Assembly (NCBI RefSeq): GCF_000818395.1
Contig: NZ_JWJG01000028.1
Span: 4,415,656-4,479,655, forward strand
DNA: 64,000 nucleotides
Source of the DNA: Noviherbaspirillum autotrophicum
GTDB taxonomy: Bacteria > Pseudomonadota > Gammaproteobacteria > Burkholderiales > Burkholderiaceae_D
Direction: 5' to 3'
Shown: piece after piece, positions 12,653-23,475 of the stretch
Numbering within the stretch: the stretch's first letter is position 1
Layout: every line of letters begins with the position of its first letter
Notes under the pieces: generated by a model
Databases searched by the model: none
What the model was told of the DNA's origin: nothing
The model's input: the letters and a program-made list of their open reading frames with translations, nothing else
Program-made: the position numbers and the translations under genes

Positions 12653-13072
12653 ATGCAGATCCTGTACAAGGCACAAGCAACCGCAACCGGCGGCCGTGAA
12701 GGCCGCGCCGTCAGCAGCGACAACAAGCTCGACGCCAAACTGAGCACGCCGAAAGAACTTGGCGGCCCGGGCGGCGAAGGCACCAATCCTGAGCAATTGT
12801 TCGCTGCCGGCTATTCCGCGTGCTTCCTGTCCGCGCTCAAGTTCGTCGCGATGCATGCCAAGGTTGCACTGCCGGCCGATGCAACCGTCACCGCCGACAT
12901 TGGCATCGGTCCGAACGGCAATGGCGGCTTCGGCCTTTCCGCTGACCTTCGCGTGAGCATTCCCGGCCTGGATCACGAAGCGGCTCAGTCCCTGGTCAAC
13001 AAGGCGCACGAAGTCTGCCCCTACTCGAATGCAACGCGCGGCAATATCAATGTCGGCGTAGCGCTGGTCTGA
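12653..13072 (+). CDS. ohr: Organic hydroperoxide reductase Ohr
   Basis: Ohr is a thiol peroxidase that reduces fatty-acid and other organic hydroperoxides, usually recycled by lipoylated proteins. The 139-residue protein has both redox cysteines: peroxidatic Cys57 ([10 protein letters not shown]) and resolving Cys122 ([12 protein letters not shown]). Arg18 and the [11 protein letters not shown] segment of the active site are also there. An AAGGAG site at 12641-12646 sets the start. It lies directly downstream of ohrR with its own operator-containing promoter and is followed by a strong terminator. Confidence 0.96.
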   Translation: MQILYKAQATATGGREGRAVSSDNKLDAKLSTPKELGGPGGEGTNPEQLFAAGYSACFLSALKFVAMHAKVALPADATVTADIGIGPNGNGGFGLSADLRVSIPGLDHEAAQSLVNKAHEVCPYSNATRGNINVGVALV

Positions 13073-13094
13073 TCACCAGCGGCAATCGACGAAG

Positions 13095-13124
13095 AGGCCT
13101 CCGGATGAAAACGGAGGCCTTTTT
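13095..13124 (+). terminator. Intrinsic terminator after ohr
   Basis: A perfect 9-bp stem AGGCCTCCG (13095-13103) / CGGAGGCCT (13112-13120) with an 8-nt loop is followed by TTTTG. It is placed 22 bp after the ohr stop. Confidence 0.9.
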
Positions 13125-13226
13125 GTTTGGCGTGCGCCATGCGTAGGCATGAAGCCCATCCTGCATCGACAGAACAACCGCTCTAGAATGGTCGGATCAC
13201 TTCGTTGACTTCGACAGGACGCCACG

Positions 13227-13649
13227 ATGTCTGCCACTTGCCCGTTCCACCTCGCCTTCCCGGTCCATGACCTGGCCGCCGCGCGCGGCTTTTACCGCGA
13301 TGTGCTCGGCTGCACCGAAGGCCGCAGCTCCAATGAATGGATCGACTTCGATTTTTACGGCCACCAGATCGTCGCCCACCTGGCGCCCGAGGTGCCCCGC
13401 CCTGCGGCTGGAAACTCGGTCGATGGCAAGCATGTTCCGGTGCCGCATTTCGGTGCCGTGCTGCCTATGCAGCAATGGCAGGAGCTGGCCGAGCGCCTGC
13501 GCCAACGCGGTGTCGCCTTCGTCATCGAGCCCCACATCCGATTCCAAGGCCAAGTCGGAGAGCAGGCGACCATGTTCTTCTATGATCCAAGCAACAATGC
13601 TTTCGAAATCAAGGGTTTCGCCGACCTGAGCCAGCTCTTCGCGAAATAA
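13227..13649 (+). CDS. VOC (glyoxalase/dioxygenase superfamily) protein
   Basis: 140 residues forming two beta-alpha-beta-beta-beta modules of the vicinal-oxygen-chelate fold. It begins with [23 protein letters not shown] and ends with [15 protein letters not shown]. Probable metal ligands are His8, a His in the middle (VPHFGAV) and the Glu of NAFEIKG. VOC enzymes include glyoxalases, dioxygenases and resistance proteins; the substrate cannot be deduced. It stands alone between ohr and the groE promoter. Confidence 0.85.
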   Translation: MSATCPFHLAFPVHDLAAARGFYRDVLGCTEGRSSNEWIDFDFYGHQIVAHLAPEVPRPAAGNSVDGKHVPVPHFGAVLPMQQWQELAERLRQRGVAFVIEPHIRFQGQVGEQATMFFYDPSNNAFEIKGFADLSQLFAK

Positions 13650-13786
13650 GTTTTCGCGCACGCCCCGTGCCTTTCAGTCGCCCGGCACGCCTGCACATGC
13701 GCGGCTCTCCGCCGGGTCCTTGCATCGCCGACAAGGTTTGCCGATGCCAGATTTGTTAGAGCAAAGACAATCGTTTCGCTCCTTGT

Positions 13787-13814
13787 CTTGAAAAAAACCT
13801 ACCCCGCCCATATA
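13787..13814 (+). promoter_or_regulatory. Sigma-32-like heat-shock promoter of groES-groEL
   Basis: CTTGAAA at 13787-13793 and CCCATAT at 13808-13814, separated by 14 bp, match the sigma-32 pattern CTTGAAA-N(11-16)-CCCCATNT closely. It lies immediately upstream of the CIRCE element. Confidence 0.7.
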
Positions 13815-13816
13815 CT

Positions 13817-13843
13817 TAGCACTCGTTAGGGGAGAGTGCTAAC
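13817..13843. promoter_or_regulatory. CIRCE operator (HrcA binding site)
   Basis: TTAGCACTC (13817-13825), a 9-bp spacer, then GAGTGCTAA (13835-13843). This is a perfect copy of the CIRCE inverted repeat bound by the repressor HrcA. It follows the sigma-32-like -10 by two bases, so repressor binding would cover the transcription start. Confidence 0.95.
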
Positions 13844-13921
13844 AACTTCCCTGGCTTTCCGAATTTCTCATCCGCGGCCCTGCCGCAATAAACATAACTT
13901 ATTGATTATTAAGGAGTTTGT

Positions 13922-14212
13922 ATGAACCTTCGTCCATTGCACGATCGCGTCATCGTCAAGCGCCTCGACCAGGAAACCAAAACTGCGTCCGGCATCGTTC
14001 TCCCGGAGGCAGCTGCGGAAAAGCCGGATCAAGGCAAAGTGCTCGCCGTCGGTAACGGCAAGATCCTGGAAGATGGCAAAGTCCGCGCGCTGGACGTGAA
14101 AGTCGGCGACGTCGTGCTGTTCGGCAAATATTCTGGCCAGACCGTCAAGGTCGAAGGCGAAGAAGTGCTGGTGATGCGCGAAGAAGACATCATGGCAATC
14201 GTCCAGAAGTAA
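13922..14212 (+). CDS. groES: Co-chaperonin GroES
   Basis: The 96-residue protein is the heptameric lid of the GroEL folding chamber. It starts [15 protein letters not shown], carries the mobile-loop segment [20 protein letters not shown], and ends [13 protein letters not shown]. An AAGGAG site at 13911-13916 precedes the ATG. It is first in a two-gene operon with groEL (38-bp gap). Confidence 0.98.
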   Translation: MNLRPLHDRVIVKRLDQETKTASGIVLPEAAAEKPDQGKVLAVGNGKILEDGKVRALDVKVGDVVLFGKYSGQTVKVEGEEVLVMREEDIMAIVQK

Positions 14213-14238
14213 TACAGATAGACCTATTTAATAAATAA

Positions 14239-15900
<1,662 letters not shown>

Positions 15901-15926
15901 TTTGCCTTTCGCGGTTCCCCGCCATG

Positions 15927-15953
15927 AAAAAGCCCGCTTCGGCGGGCTTTTTC
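15927..15953 (+). terminator. Intrinsic terminator after groEL
   Basis: A perfect 11-bp stem AAAAAGCCCGC (15927-15937) with TTCG tetraloop and GCGGGCTTTTT (15942-15952). It lies 26 bp past the groEL stop. Confidence 0.93.
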
Positions 15954-16085
15954 TTTTCCTGCTTGCCGGCATCTGCCGCCGCTGCAGATAGTGTGATGGG
16001 ATGTCAAAGGCATGACGACTTGCCTAGAAGCAACAAAAGCGCTAGAGTCGTCAATGCTTGATCAATCACTTTTCGGGAGACAGCA

Positions 16086-16544
16086 ATGAAGAAGATTTTC
16101 ACGTTTTTTATCGGCGCATGCCTGAGCATTGGCCTCATGGCAACTTCGAACGCGGCGGATAAAGGGACCAAAGAGGAAGCCAAGGCACTCGCCCAAAAGG
16201 CCATTGCCTATTACAAGACGCATGGAAAGGACAAGACCTTTGCCGAGGTCAGCAACAAATCGGGACAATTCGTAGACCGCGACATGTATGTGTACATTCT
16301 CGATGCTAACGGCATGATGATGGCGCATGGCGCCAACGAAAAGCTTATCGGGAAAGACCTGACGAACTTAAAAGATGCCGATGGGAAGCTTTTTGCGCAA
16401 GAGCTTATCGCGCTTACGAAAGCCAAAAAGAGCGGCTGGGTCGACTATAAATGGCCCAATCCCGTCACAAAACAAATCGAATCAAAAACGACGTATCTGG
16501 AGCCGGCCGATGGCTACGGATTTGCTGTCGGCGTCTACAAATAA
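16086..16544 (+). CDS. Secreted single-Cache-domain protein
   Basis: 152 residues with a clear signal peptide (cleavage probably after SNA, about residue 23). The rest resembles a single-Cache (sCache_2-type) ligand-binding domain, as found outside the membrane in chemoreceptors and histidine kinases: DRDMYVYILDANGMMMAHGANEKLIGKDL, then GWVDYKWPNP and the closing YGFAVGVYK. No signalling domain is attached, so it is probably a free periplasmic sensor or binding protein. Its base composition is more AT-rich than its neighbours. Confidence 0.85.
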   Translation: MKKIFTFFIGACLSIGLMATSNAADKGTKEEAKALAQKAIAYYKTHGKDKTFAEVSNKSGQFVDRDMYVYILDANGMMMAHGANEKLIGKDLTNLKDADGKLFAQELIALTKAKKSGWVDYKWPNPVTKQIESKTTYLEPADGYGFAVGVYK

Positions 16545-16553
16545 TAATGCACA

Positions 16554-16576
16554 CATGCCGCCGCGCAGGCGGCATG
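16554..16576. terminator. Hairpin between convergent genes, possible bidirectional terminator
   Basis: A perfect 9-bp stem CATGCCGCC / GGCGGCATG with a 5-nt loop, 10 bp after the Cache gene stop. There is no T-tract on either strand, so termination activity is uncertain. Confidence 0.35.
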
Positions 16577-16645
16577 GCAACGCTGCCATCCTCGTCAGGC
16601 ACTCGTTGACCGGCCGGTTAACGAGCGTGCCTTCGGGACAGTCGG

Positions 16646-17431
16646 TTATGCCTTCCAGCTGGGCACACGCTTTTCGATAAACGCCTGCACACCTTCCAGC
16701 GCCGCCTCGTCCATCATGTTGCATGCCATGGTTTGCCCGGCGAGCTGATAGGCGGCCTCCACGCCCATCTCCAACTGCTTGTAGAACAGCTGCTTGCCCA
16801 TCGCCACCGCGACCGCAGGCTTGGCAAGAATGCTCGACGCCAGCCGGCCAACTTCGGCATCAAGCTCCTCCACAGGCACGACCCGGTTCACCAAGCCACG
16901 CTCGCGCGCCGTATCCGCATCGATGAATTCACCGGTCAACAGCATTTCCATCGCCTGCTTGCGTGACACGTTACGCGACAGGCCAACGGAAGGCGTGGCA
17001 CAAAACAAGCCATAATTCACGCCGGATACGGCAAACTTCGCATCGCGCGCCGCCACGGCCAAGTCGCACATTGCCACCAGCTGGCAACCGGCTGCCGTCG
17101 CAATGCCCTGCACGCGCGCGATCACCGGCTGCGGCATGTGCTGAATCGTCAGCATCATCTTGCTGCACTGATTGAACAGTTTTCTGTAATACGCATGCGA
17201 AGGCTGGGCGCGCATCTGCTTCAGGTCGTGCCCGGCGCAAAACGCCTTGCCGGCAGCTGCCAGCACCACGACGCGCACGCTGTCGTCGGCCTTGATGGCG
17301 TCGAGTTCGGACTGCAATGCCACCAGCATTTCTTCCGACAACGGATTGAACTTGTCGCCGCGGTTGAGCGTGAGCGTGGCCACGCCTGCGGCGCGCGAAG
17401 ACAGCACGTAAGGCGGCTCAGCGGTCGTCAT
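16646..17431 (-). CDS. Enoyl-CoA hydratase/isomerase family protein
   Basis: 261 residues of the crotonase fold. The oxyanion-hole segments are seen in GKAFCAGHDLKQMR (about 61-74) and QGIATAAGCQLVAMCDLAVAA. In the second motif the usual catalytic Glu of hydratases is not evident, so the reaction may be isomerisation or another crotonase activity. The start at 17431 gives MTTAEPPYVLSS; it overlaps the end of the ylqF gene by 14 bp, implying one transcript. A longer frame upstream exists but lies inside ylqF. Confidence 0.85.
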   Translation of the reverse strand: MTTAEPPYVLSSRAAGVATLTLNRGDKFNPLSEEMLVALQSELDAIKADDSVRVVVLAAAGKAFCAGHDLKQMRAQPSHAYYRKLFNQCSKMMLTIQHMPQPVIARVQGIATAAGCQLVAMCDLAVAARDAKFAVSGVNYGLFCATPSVGLSRNVSRKQAMEMLLTGEFIDADTARERGLVNRVVPVEELDAEVGRLASSILAKPAVAVAMGKQLFYKQLEMGVEAAYQLAGQTMACNMMDEAALEGVQAFIEKRVPSWKA

Positions 17432-18332
17432 CTTCCCCCTCCTCCGGTTGTTCGCCCAGGCTGGGCGGCGGCTGGTAAGTCGCCAGCAACTGTTCCCGGC
17501 TGCCCGGCGTTTCCAGGCTGATGCGGCCCAAGGCGCCGCTGCGGTAATCCTGCAGCAACGTATGCGCCGCCTTTTCAAAATCCAGATCACCGCCCTTGAG
17601 GCGGAATGCACGACGCTTTGCGATACCTTCAATCACAGAAACGCCGTCGATCCCTTCAGTCGGAAACGCGTAGCGCGCAGTCAGCAGTTGCGGATAGCGA
17701 ACAAGCAGCAAGTCCGCGAGAAAGGTCGCGACCTCTTCCTCGATGACGGCATTGACGCCGACCGCATGGCTGGCGGCCAGCATCAGGCCATCGGTGGGAT
17801 GCTCGATCTTCGGCCAAAGCATGCCGGGCGTGTCGACCAGCACCATGTTATTGCCGAGATAAAGGCGCTGCTGCGTCTTGGTCACTGCCGGCTCGTCACC
17901 GACGGCGGCCACGCGTTTCTTGAGCAAGGCATTCATCAATGTCGATTTGCCGACATTCGGAATACCCATGATCATCATGCGCAAGGGCTTGAGCGCGGTG
18001 CCGCGATGCGGTGCCAGCTTCATGGCGAGCTGCGGTACCTTGGCAACGTCGGCCGGCTTCTTGCAGCTCAGCGCGACTGCGGTCATACCTTTCTGTGCGT
18101 TGTAAAACTCGATCCACGCCTTGGTGGCGGCCGGGTCGGCCAGGTCGGCCTTGTTGAGAATTTTCAGGCAGGGGCGCTGGCGAAATTTGCGCAACTGCTC
18201 AATCATCGGATTGGTGCTGGCCTGCGGCAGGCGCGCATCGACCACTTCGATGACCAGGTCGGTCTTTTCCATGGACTCCGCCGCTTTCTTGCGGGCGGCG
18301 TTCATGTGACCGGGGAACCATTGTATGGACAT
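17418..18332 (-). CDS. ylqF: Ribosome biogenesis GTPase YlqF/RbgA
   Basis: A circularly permuted GTPase of 304 residues that assists late assembly of the 50S ribosomal subunit. The G motifs occur in permuted order: NKAD (G4, in LKILNKADLADP), then the P-loop GIPNVGKST (G1), then DTPGMLWPK (G3). The N-terminus MSIQWFPGHMNAARK is diagnostic for the family. The acidic C-terminus (EQPEEGEDDD) overlaps the hydratase gene start. Confidence 0.95.
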   Translation of the reverse strand: MSIQWFPGHMNAARKKAAESMEKTDLVIEVVDARLPQASTNPMIEQLRKFRQRPCLKILNKADLADPAATKAWIEFYNAQKGMTAVALSCKKPADVAKVPQLAMKLAPHRGTALKPLRMMIMGIPNVGKSTLMNALLKKRVAAVGDEPAVTKTQQRLYLGNNMVLVDTPGMLWPKIEHPTDGLMLAASHAVGVNAVIEEEVATFLADLLLVRYPQLLTARYAFPTEGIDGVSVIEGIAKRRAFRLKGGDLDFEKAAHTLLQDYRSGALGRISLETPGSREQLLATYQPPPSLGEQPEEGEDDDR

Positions 18333-18384
18333 GCGGGAATTTCTTGGGAAGGGGCAATTCGCTATTTTACCCGCTGACTGCCCG

Positions 18385-19317
18385 TCAATCGACTCCAGCC
18401 AATACCCTCAAGTGCGCAACGACGCTGCGCCCGAGGGCCGACAGGGCGTATCCGCCTTCCAGGCAGCTGACGATCCGCCCTTGCGCATGCTCCTGCGCAA
18501 CCGCCATCACTTGGTGCGTGATCCATGCATAGTCCGCTTCCACCAGGCCCATCTGGCCGAGGTCGTCTTCGCGATGGGCATCGAAGCCGGCCGAGATAAA
18601 AATCATCTCGGGCCGATGCTTGTGCAGCGCGGGCAGCCATTGCTCACTGATCAACTGGCGCACCACCTCGCCGGTGGTGTAAGCCGGAACCGGCACATTC
18701 ACCATATTGTCGGCCGGACGCAATTCGCTGTATGGATAAAATGGATGCTGGAAGAAACTCACCATCAGCACGCGCGGATCGTTGCGAAAAATCTCTTCGC
18801 TGCCGTTACCATGATGAACATCGAAATCGACAATTGCCACGCGTTTCAGGCCGCGCACCTCCATCGCATGCTTGGCGGCGATCGCAACGTTACCAAACAG
18901 GCAAAATCCCATCGCTTCTCCCGGCAGCGCATGGTGCCCCGGGGGGCGGATGGCGCAAAACGCGTTTTCGATTTCGCCCGCGATCACCGCATCGGTTGCC
19001 GCCACCGCCGCGCCCGCCGCCCTGAGCGCAGCCTTCCAGCTATGCGTATTCAGTATGGTGTCCGGGTCCAGCGGATAATATTCGGATGCGCCCAGCGACG
19101 CGGCACTGTCGCGCACACGAGCGATCGCCGCCGGCGTATGGACGCGTTCAATATCGGCAAGATCGACCACCGGCGCTTCGCGGTGCTCCAGCAGGATGCC
19201 GATCTGGCTGGCGATCAGCTGGTCTTCGATCGCCTGCAGGCGATCGGGACATTCCGGATGCCAGTGCCCCATTTCATGGCGCTTGCAATCGGGATGGGTG
19301 TAAATGGCGGTGGTCAT
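18385..19317 (-). CDS. Histone deacetylase-like amidohydrolase
   Basis: 310 residues of the class II HDAC/acetylpolyamine amidohydrolase superfamily. The zinc and catalytic motifs are intact: RPPGHHA, the Asp-x-His pair in DFDVHHGNG, and SAGFDAH. The C-terminal GGY (LEGGYALSALG) is also conserved. Bacterial members deacetylate small molecules or acetyl-lysine proteins; the substrate here is unknown. It is monocistronic, next to ylqF, and diverges from moxR. Confidence 0.93.
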   Translation of the reverse strand: MTTAIYTHPDCKRHEMGHWHPECPDRLQAIEDQLIASQIGILLEHREAPVVDLADIERVHTPAAIARVRDSAASLGASEYYPLDPDTILNTHSWKAALRAAGAAVAATDAVIAGEIENAFCAIRPPGHHALPGEAMGFCLFGNVAIAAKHAMEVRGLKRVAIVDFDVHHGNGSEEIFRNDPRVLMVSFFQHPFYPYSELRPADNMVNVPVPAYTTGEVVRQLISEQWLPALHKHRPEMIFISAGFDAHREDDLGQMGLVEADYAWITHQVMAVAQEHAQGRIVSCLEGGYALSALGRSVVAHLRVLAGVD

Positions 19318-19510
19318 GGAACGATGTACCGTGATGTTCTCGAATAGAATCTGAGGTTCGTTCCGCGTCCTGCGACGCGGAAGACGGGATGTGTTAATAG
19401 TGTAGTCAAGAAAATGATGTAATACAGGTATACCTTAATTTGCAGCGTTTGCGCGCGCTCAATCAGGAATAAGAAGACTGTTCGTCCATTCCACTCACTC
19501 CGGAAAATTC

Positions 19511-20431
19511 ATGTTCGCCAAAGTCCACGCCGTTGCCCAGCAAGTCAGCCAGATCGTCGTCGGAAAGGAACTGCAGATCCGCCAGTCGCTGGTTTGCCTG
19601 CTGGCTGGCGGCCACTTGCTGATCGAGGACGTGCCGGGCGTGGGCAAAACCACCCTCGCGCATGCGCTCGCGATCTCGCTCGGGCTGAAGTTCAACCGGC
19701 TGCAATTCACCAGCGACCTGTTGCCGGCGGACGTGATCGGCGTCTCGATTTTCGACCGGGAGAAAAACGGCTTTGTGTTCCACCCCGGCCCGGTCTTCAC
19801 CCAAGTGCTGCTGGCCGACGAGATCAATCGCGCCACACCCAAGACCCAGTCCGCGCTGCTGGAAGCAATGGAAGAGCGGCAAGTCACGGCCGATGGCGTC
19901 ACCCGCGAATTGCCGCGACCGTATTTCGTGATCGCAACGCAGAACCCGACGCATCAGATCGGCACTTTCCAGTTGCCGGAATCGCAGCTCGACCGCTTCC
20001 TGATGTGCCTGTCGCTCGGCTACCCGGATGCCGCCGCCGAACGCGCCTTGCTGATGGGCGAAGACCGGCGCACGATGCTCAAGTCGCTGCCGACCGCCAT
20101 GCATCCGGAAGAACTGCTGGCGGCGCAGGCCGCGTTGAAGGAGATCCACGCTTCGCCGGCGCTGATCGACTACATCCAGGCGCTGGCGCAGGCCTCGCGC
20201 CGCAGCGGCTTGTTTGCCGAAGGACTGAGTCCGCGCGCGACCATTGCGCTGCTGTACGCAGCGCGTGCCTGGGCCGCGCTGGAAGGCCGCAACCATGTCA
20301 TTCCGGAAGACGTGCAGGCGGTGCTGGTGCCTGTTGCAGCGCATCGCCTGCGCCCGCTGAAAGCCGGGGGCAGCACCGCGCTGGGGAGCCGCGACCTGGT
20401 GCTGCAGCTGATGAAATCGGTTCCGGTATAG
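19511..20431 (+). CDS. MoxR-family AAA+ ATPase
   Basis: 306 residues with Walker A GVGKTT at 43-48, Walker B LLADEINRA and the family motif TPKTQSALLEAMEERQVT. MoxR ATPases act as chaperones maturing other protein complexes. It is the first gene of the four-gene unit moxR-DUF58-tgpA-mltB; its stop (TAG) directly abuts the next start. The 193-bp upstream region presumably holds the operon promoter, though no clear consensus boxes stand out. Confidence 0.94.
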   Translation: MFAKVHAVAQQVSQIVVGKELQIRQSLVCLLAGGHLLIEDVPGVGKTTLAHALAISLGLKFNRLQFTSDLLPADVIGVSIFDREKNGFVFHPGPVFTQVLLADEINRATPKTQSALLEAMEERQVTADGVTRELPRPYFVIATQNPTHQIGTFQLPESQLDRFLMCLSLGYPDAAAERALLMGEDRRTMLKSLPTAMHPEELLAAQAALKEIHASPALIDYIQALAQASRRSGLFAEGLSPRATIALLYAARAWAALEGRNHVIPEDVQAVLVPVAAHRLRPLKAGGSTALGSRDLVLQLMKSVPV

Positions 20432-21427
20432 ATGATGCTCAGCGCGCTGGAACACAGCCTTCGCAAACGCGCCAGCAAGTGGCTGTTCCGCTTGCGCGGC
20501 GCCGAGCCGGGCGAGGTTTTCCTGAAACAGCGGCGCGTATTCATCATGCCGACCCACCCGGGCATGATCTTTTGCGTGATGCTGCTCGCACTGTTCATCG
20601 CCTCGGTCAATTACAACCTGAGCCTGGGCTTTGGGTTCACCTTCCTGGTTGCCGGATGCGCGCTGGTCGATATGTACCTGACCTTCCGCAATCTGGCGCA
20701 CCTGCACCTGATAGCGGGACGCGCCAAGCCGGTGTTCGCCGGCGAACATGCCCAGTTTGAACTGCACCTGATCAACCGCTGCAACTACGACCGCTATGCG
20801 ATCTGGCTCGACTTTGCGGCCGACGACCGGCCGGAACTGGCGCAGGCAGCGGACATCGCTGCCCATGCCTCACGCGCCGTCGTCCTGGCTACGCCGGCAC
20901 GCGTGCGCGGCTGGCTGCCGGCCCCGCGCGTGCGCCTGCAGACCCGTTTCCCGCTCGGCTTGCTGCGCGCCTGGAGCTACTGGCAGCCCGACGCGCAAGC
21001 CCTGGTCTATCCGCGCCCGGAAGACGACGCGCCGCCACTGCCGCAAGCCGGCGTGGAAAACGGTAGCGGCCCGGCGGCGGCCGGCCAGGATGATTTTGCC
21101 GGGATTCGCGGCTATCAGGCAGGCGACTCGCCGCAGCGATTGGCATGGCGCCACATCGCAAAGGTCGATATCACGCTTGGCGGCCCGCTCGTCACCAAGC
21201 ATTTCGAAGGCGGCACCGCGACCGAAATCGTGATCGATTTCTCTGCCCTGCCGCGCGGCCTTGACCTCGAAACCCGGCTGTCGCGCATGACGCGCTGGGT
21301 CATCGAGGCCGAAGCGCGCGGCCTACCTTACGCGTTTCGGCTGGGTGACGTCAGTTTTCCCGCCGCCCTCGGCCCGGCACACCAGGATGCCTGCCTGTGC
21401 GCGTTGGCGTTGTTTCAAACGGCTTGA
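20432..21427 (+). CDS. DUF58 domain protein
   Basis: 331 residues with two membrane helices at about 45-85 (PTHPGMIFCVMLLALFIASV; FTFLVAGCALVDMYL). The DUF58 motif is in DDFAGIRGYQAGDSPQRLAW. This family forms a conserved module with MoxR and transglutaminase-like proteins and may act as a von Willebrand-like partner of the ATPase. Two adjacent ATG codons (20432, 20435) are possible starts. It overlaps nothing and is followed after 5 bp by tgpA. Confidence 0.9.
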   Translation: MMLSALEHSLRKRASKWLFRLRGAEPGEVFLKQRRVFIMPTHPGMIFCVMLLALFIASVNYNLSLGFGFTFLVAGCALVDMYLTFRNLAHLHLIAGRAKPVFAGEHAQFELHLINRCNYDRYAIWLDFAADDRPELAQAADIAAHASRAVVLATPARVRGWLPAPRVRLQTRFPLGLLRAWSYWQPDAQALVYPRPEDDAPPLPQAGVENGSGPAAAGQDDFAGIRGYQAGDSPQRLAWRHIAKVDITLGGPLVTKHFEGGTATEIVIDFSALPRGLDLETRLSRMTRWVIEAEARGLPYAFRLGDVSFPAALGPAHQDACLCALALFQTA

Positions 21428-21432
21428 GCGGC

Positions 21433-23475
21433 ATGCGCCCCGTGCCCGCTTTCCAATCGCTGCGGCAGCGCGCCTCGCGCCCCTTATCACGCCCGCTGTC
21501 ACGGGACAAGGCCGACACGCTGTTGCTGCTGTTTTCCTGCGGCCTGGTGCTGCTGCTGCACGTCGGCCATTTGCCGGCATGGGTCTTTCCATCCTGTGCC
21601 GCCATCCTGTCATGGCGCGGCTGGATCACATTCCGCGGCAACCGCATGCCGCCGCGCTGGATGTTGCTGGCGGTCGCGCTGCTGGCCATGGGCGGCGTGT
21701 TTGCCAGTTACCGCACCTGGTTCGGGCGCGATGCGGGCGTGGCGATGCTGGCGCTGCTGCTCACGCTGAAGCTGCTCGAAATGCACGCCAAGCGCGACCT
21801 GTTCGTGGCGCTGTTCCTGAGCTTTTTCCTGATCCTGGCCGGCTATTTCTATTCGCAATCGATCGGCACCGCGCTGGTGACCATCATCGCGGTGATGGCG
21901 ATCCTGACCACGCAATTGTCTTTCCAATACACCGGCACGGTGCCACCGCTTGCGCAGCGCCTGCGCCTGGGCGCGAAAATCCTGCTGCTGTCTGCGCCGC
22001 TGATGCTGGCGTTGTTCGTGCTATTCCCGCGCATTCAGGGGCCGTTATGGGGCATGCCGGACGATGCGCAAGCGGGCCGCAGCGGCCTGTCCGACACCAT
22101 GTCGCCAGGGAATATCGCCCGGCTCGCGCTGTCGGACGAGATTGCGTTCCGCGTCAGGTTCTTCGATCCGGTACCGGCGAAATCGCAGCTGTACTGGCGC
22201 GGCATCGTGCTCGGCAGGTATGACGGACGCACCTGGTCGCCGCCTGTGCGCCCTGTTGCCGGCCAGGTCATCATCAATACGCGAGGCGCACCGACCCGCT
22301 ATCAGGTGACGCTGGAGCCGCATGGCCGACGCTGGCTGTTCGCACTGGAAGTGCCGCGCGCCCTGCCTGTCCTTGCTGGCAATCCCGCCTTCGTGACGCC
22401 CGACTTGCAACTTTTGTCATCGCAGGCGATTAACGAAAGGGTGCGCTACGATGCGACGTCGTTTGTCGATTTCGACCTGCAACCGAATGCCCCGCCTGCG
22501 GTCTTACCGCAGTGGCTGGAGCTGCCGCCCGGCTTCAATCCGCGCACGCAGGCGTTCGCCGCGCGCCTGCGTAGTCAAGCCAACAACAATGAAGACGTCA
22601 TACATGCCGCGCTGCGCTTCTTCCGCGACCAAGGTTTTCGCTATACGCTGGAACCGCCACCGCTGGGCAGGCATGCCGTCGATGAATTCCTGTTCTCGAC
22701 CCGGGCCGGATTCTGCGAACACTATTCTGGAGCCTTCGTCGTACTCATGCGCGCATCGGGCATTCCGGCGCGCGTGGTGACCGGCTATCAGGGCGGCGAA
22801 ATCAATCCGGCCGACGGCTTTTTGACGGTGCGCCAGTCGGACGCGCATGCGTGGGCGGAAGTCTGGCTCGACAGGCGCGGCTGGGTGCGCGTCGATCCGA
22901 CCGCCGCAGTCTCCCCAGGGCGGGTCGAACAGAACCTCGCCAGCGTCATCCCGCGCCGCGCGTTCGGCGGCCTGATCACGCTGGACGGCAGCCGCAGCGC
23001 GTGGATCGCGCAACTGCAGCGGCTGCGCCAGAACTGGGAAGCGGTCACCAATGCATGGAACCAGTGGGTGCTGAACTACACGCCGGAAAAACAAAGGAAT
23101 TTTTTCAGGGCGCTCGGCTTCGACAAGGTCGATTGGCGTACCATGGCGATCGTCATGCTGGCAGTCGGCGCCGCCGTGATGGCGTCCATCCTGCTGCCGT
23201 TGCTGGCGGGCCGGCCAAAGCGCGATCCGATCGACGCGATCTACCAGTCGTTATGCAGGCGAATGGCGAACCTGGGCTTCCCGCGCGCACCGCATGAAGG
23301 GCCACGCGCTTACGGCGCGCGACTGACCGCACCTGACGCGCCGCTGCCTGCGGCAACGAAAGCGGCGATCGGGCGCTTTCTGGCGCTGTATGAAACGGTC
23401 CGGTATGGCGCGCCGGAGAAAGCACCGCTATCCTACCTCTCTCAATTGAAAACCCTGTTAGCTGAATGTCGATGA
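21433..23475 (+). CDS. tgpA: TgpA-type transglutaminase, membrane protein (DUF3488 + transglutaminase core)
   Basis: About 680 residues. The N-terminal third has a series of membrane helices (DUF3488). A periplasmic transglutaminase core follows with the Cys-His-Asp triad: Cys near 428 (AGFCEHYSG), His near 471 (DAHAWAEVW) and Asp near 488 (RVDPTAA). A further helix near 575-600 precedes a C-terminal DUF4129-like tail. In Pseudomonas TgpA is essential, but its substrate is unsettled. The start at 21433 follows the DUF58 stop by 5 bp; an earlier in-frame codon at 21397 overlaps that gene. Confidence 0.9.
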   Translation: MRPVPAFQSLRQRASRPLSRPLSRDKADTLLLLFSCGLVLLLHVGHLPAWVFPSCAAILSWRGWITFRGNRMPPRWMLLAVALLAMGGVFASYRTWFGRDAGVAMLALLLTLKLLEMHAKRDLFVALFLSFFLILAGYFYSQSIGTALVTIIAVMAILTTQLSFQYTGTVPPLAQRLRLGAKILLLSAPLMLALFVLFPRIQGPLWGMPDDAQAGRSGLSDTMSPGNIARLALSDEIAFRVRFFDPVPAKSQLYWRGIVLGRYDGRTWSPPVRPVAGQVIINTRGAPTRYQVTLEPHGRRWLFALEVPRALPVLAGNPAFVTPDLQLLSSQAINERVRYDATSFVDFDLQPNAPPAVLPQWLELPPGFNPRTQAFAARLRSQANNNEDVIHAALRFFRDQGFRYTLEPPPLGRHAVDEFLFSTRAGFCEHYSGAFVVLMRASGIPARVVTGYQGGEINPADGFLTVRQSDAHAWAEVWLDRRGWVRVDPTAAVSPGRVEQNLASVIPRRAFGGLITLDGSRSAWIAQLQRLRQNWEAVTNAWNQWVLNYTPEKQRNFFRALGFDKVDWRTMAIVMLAVGAAVMASILLPLLAGRPKRDPIDAIYQSLCRRMANLGFPRAPHEGPRAYGARLTAPDAPLPAATKAAIGRFLALYETVRYGAPEKAPLSYLSQLKTLLAECR

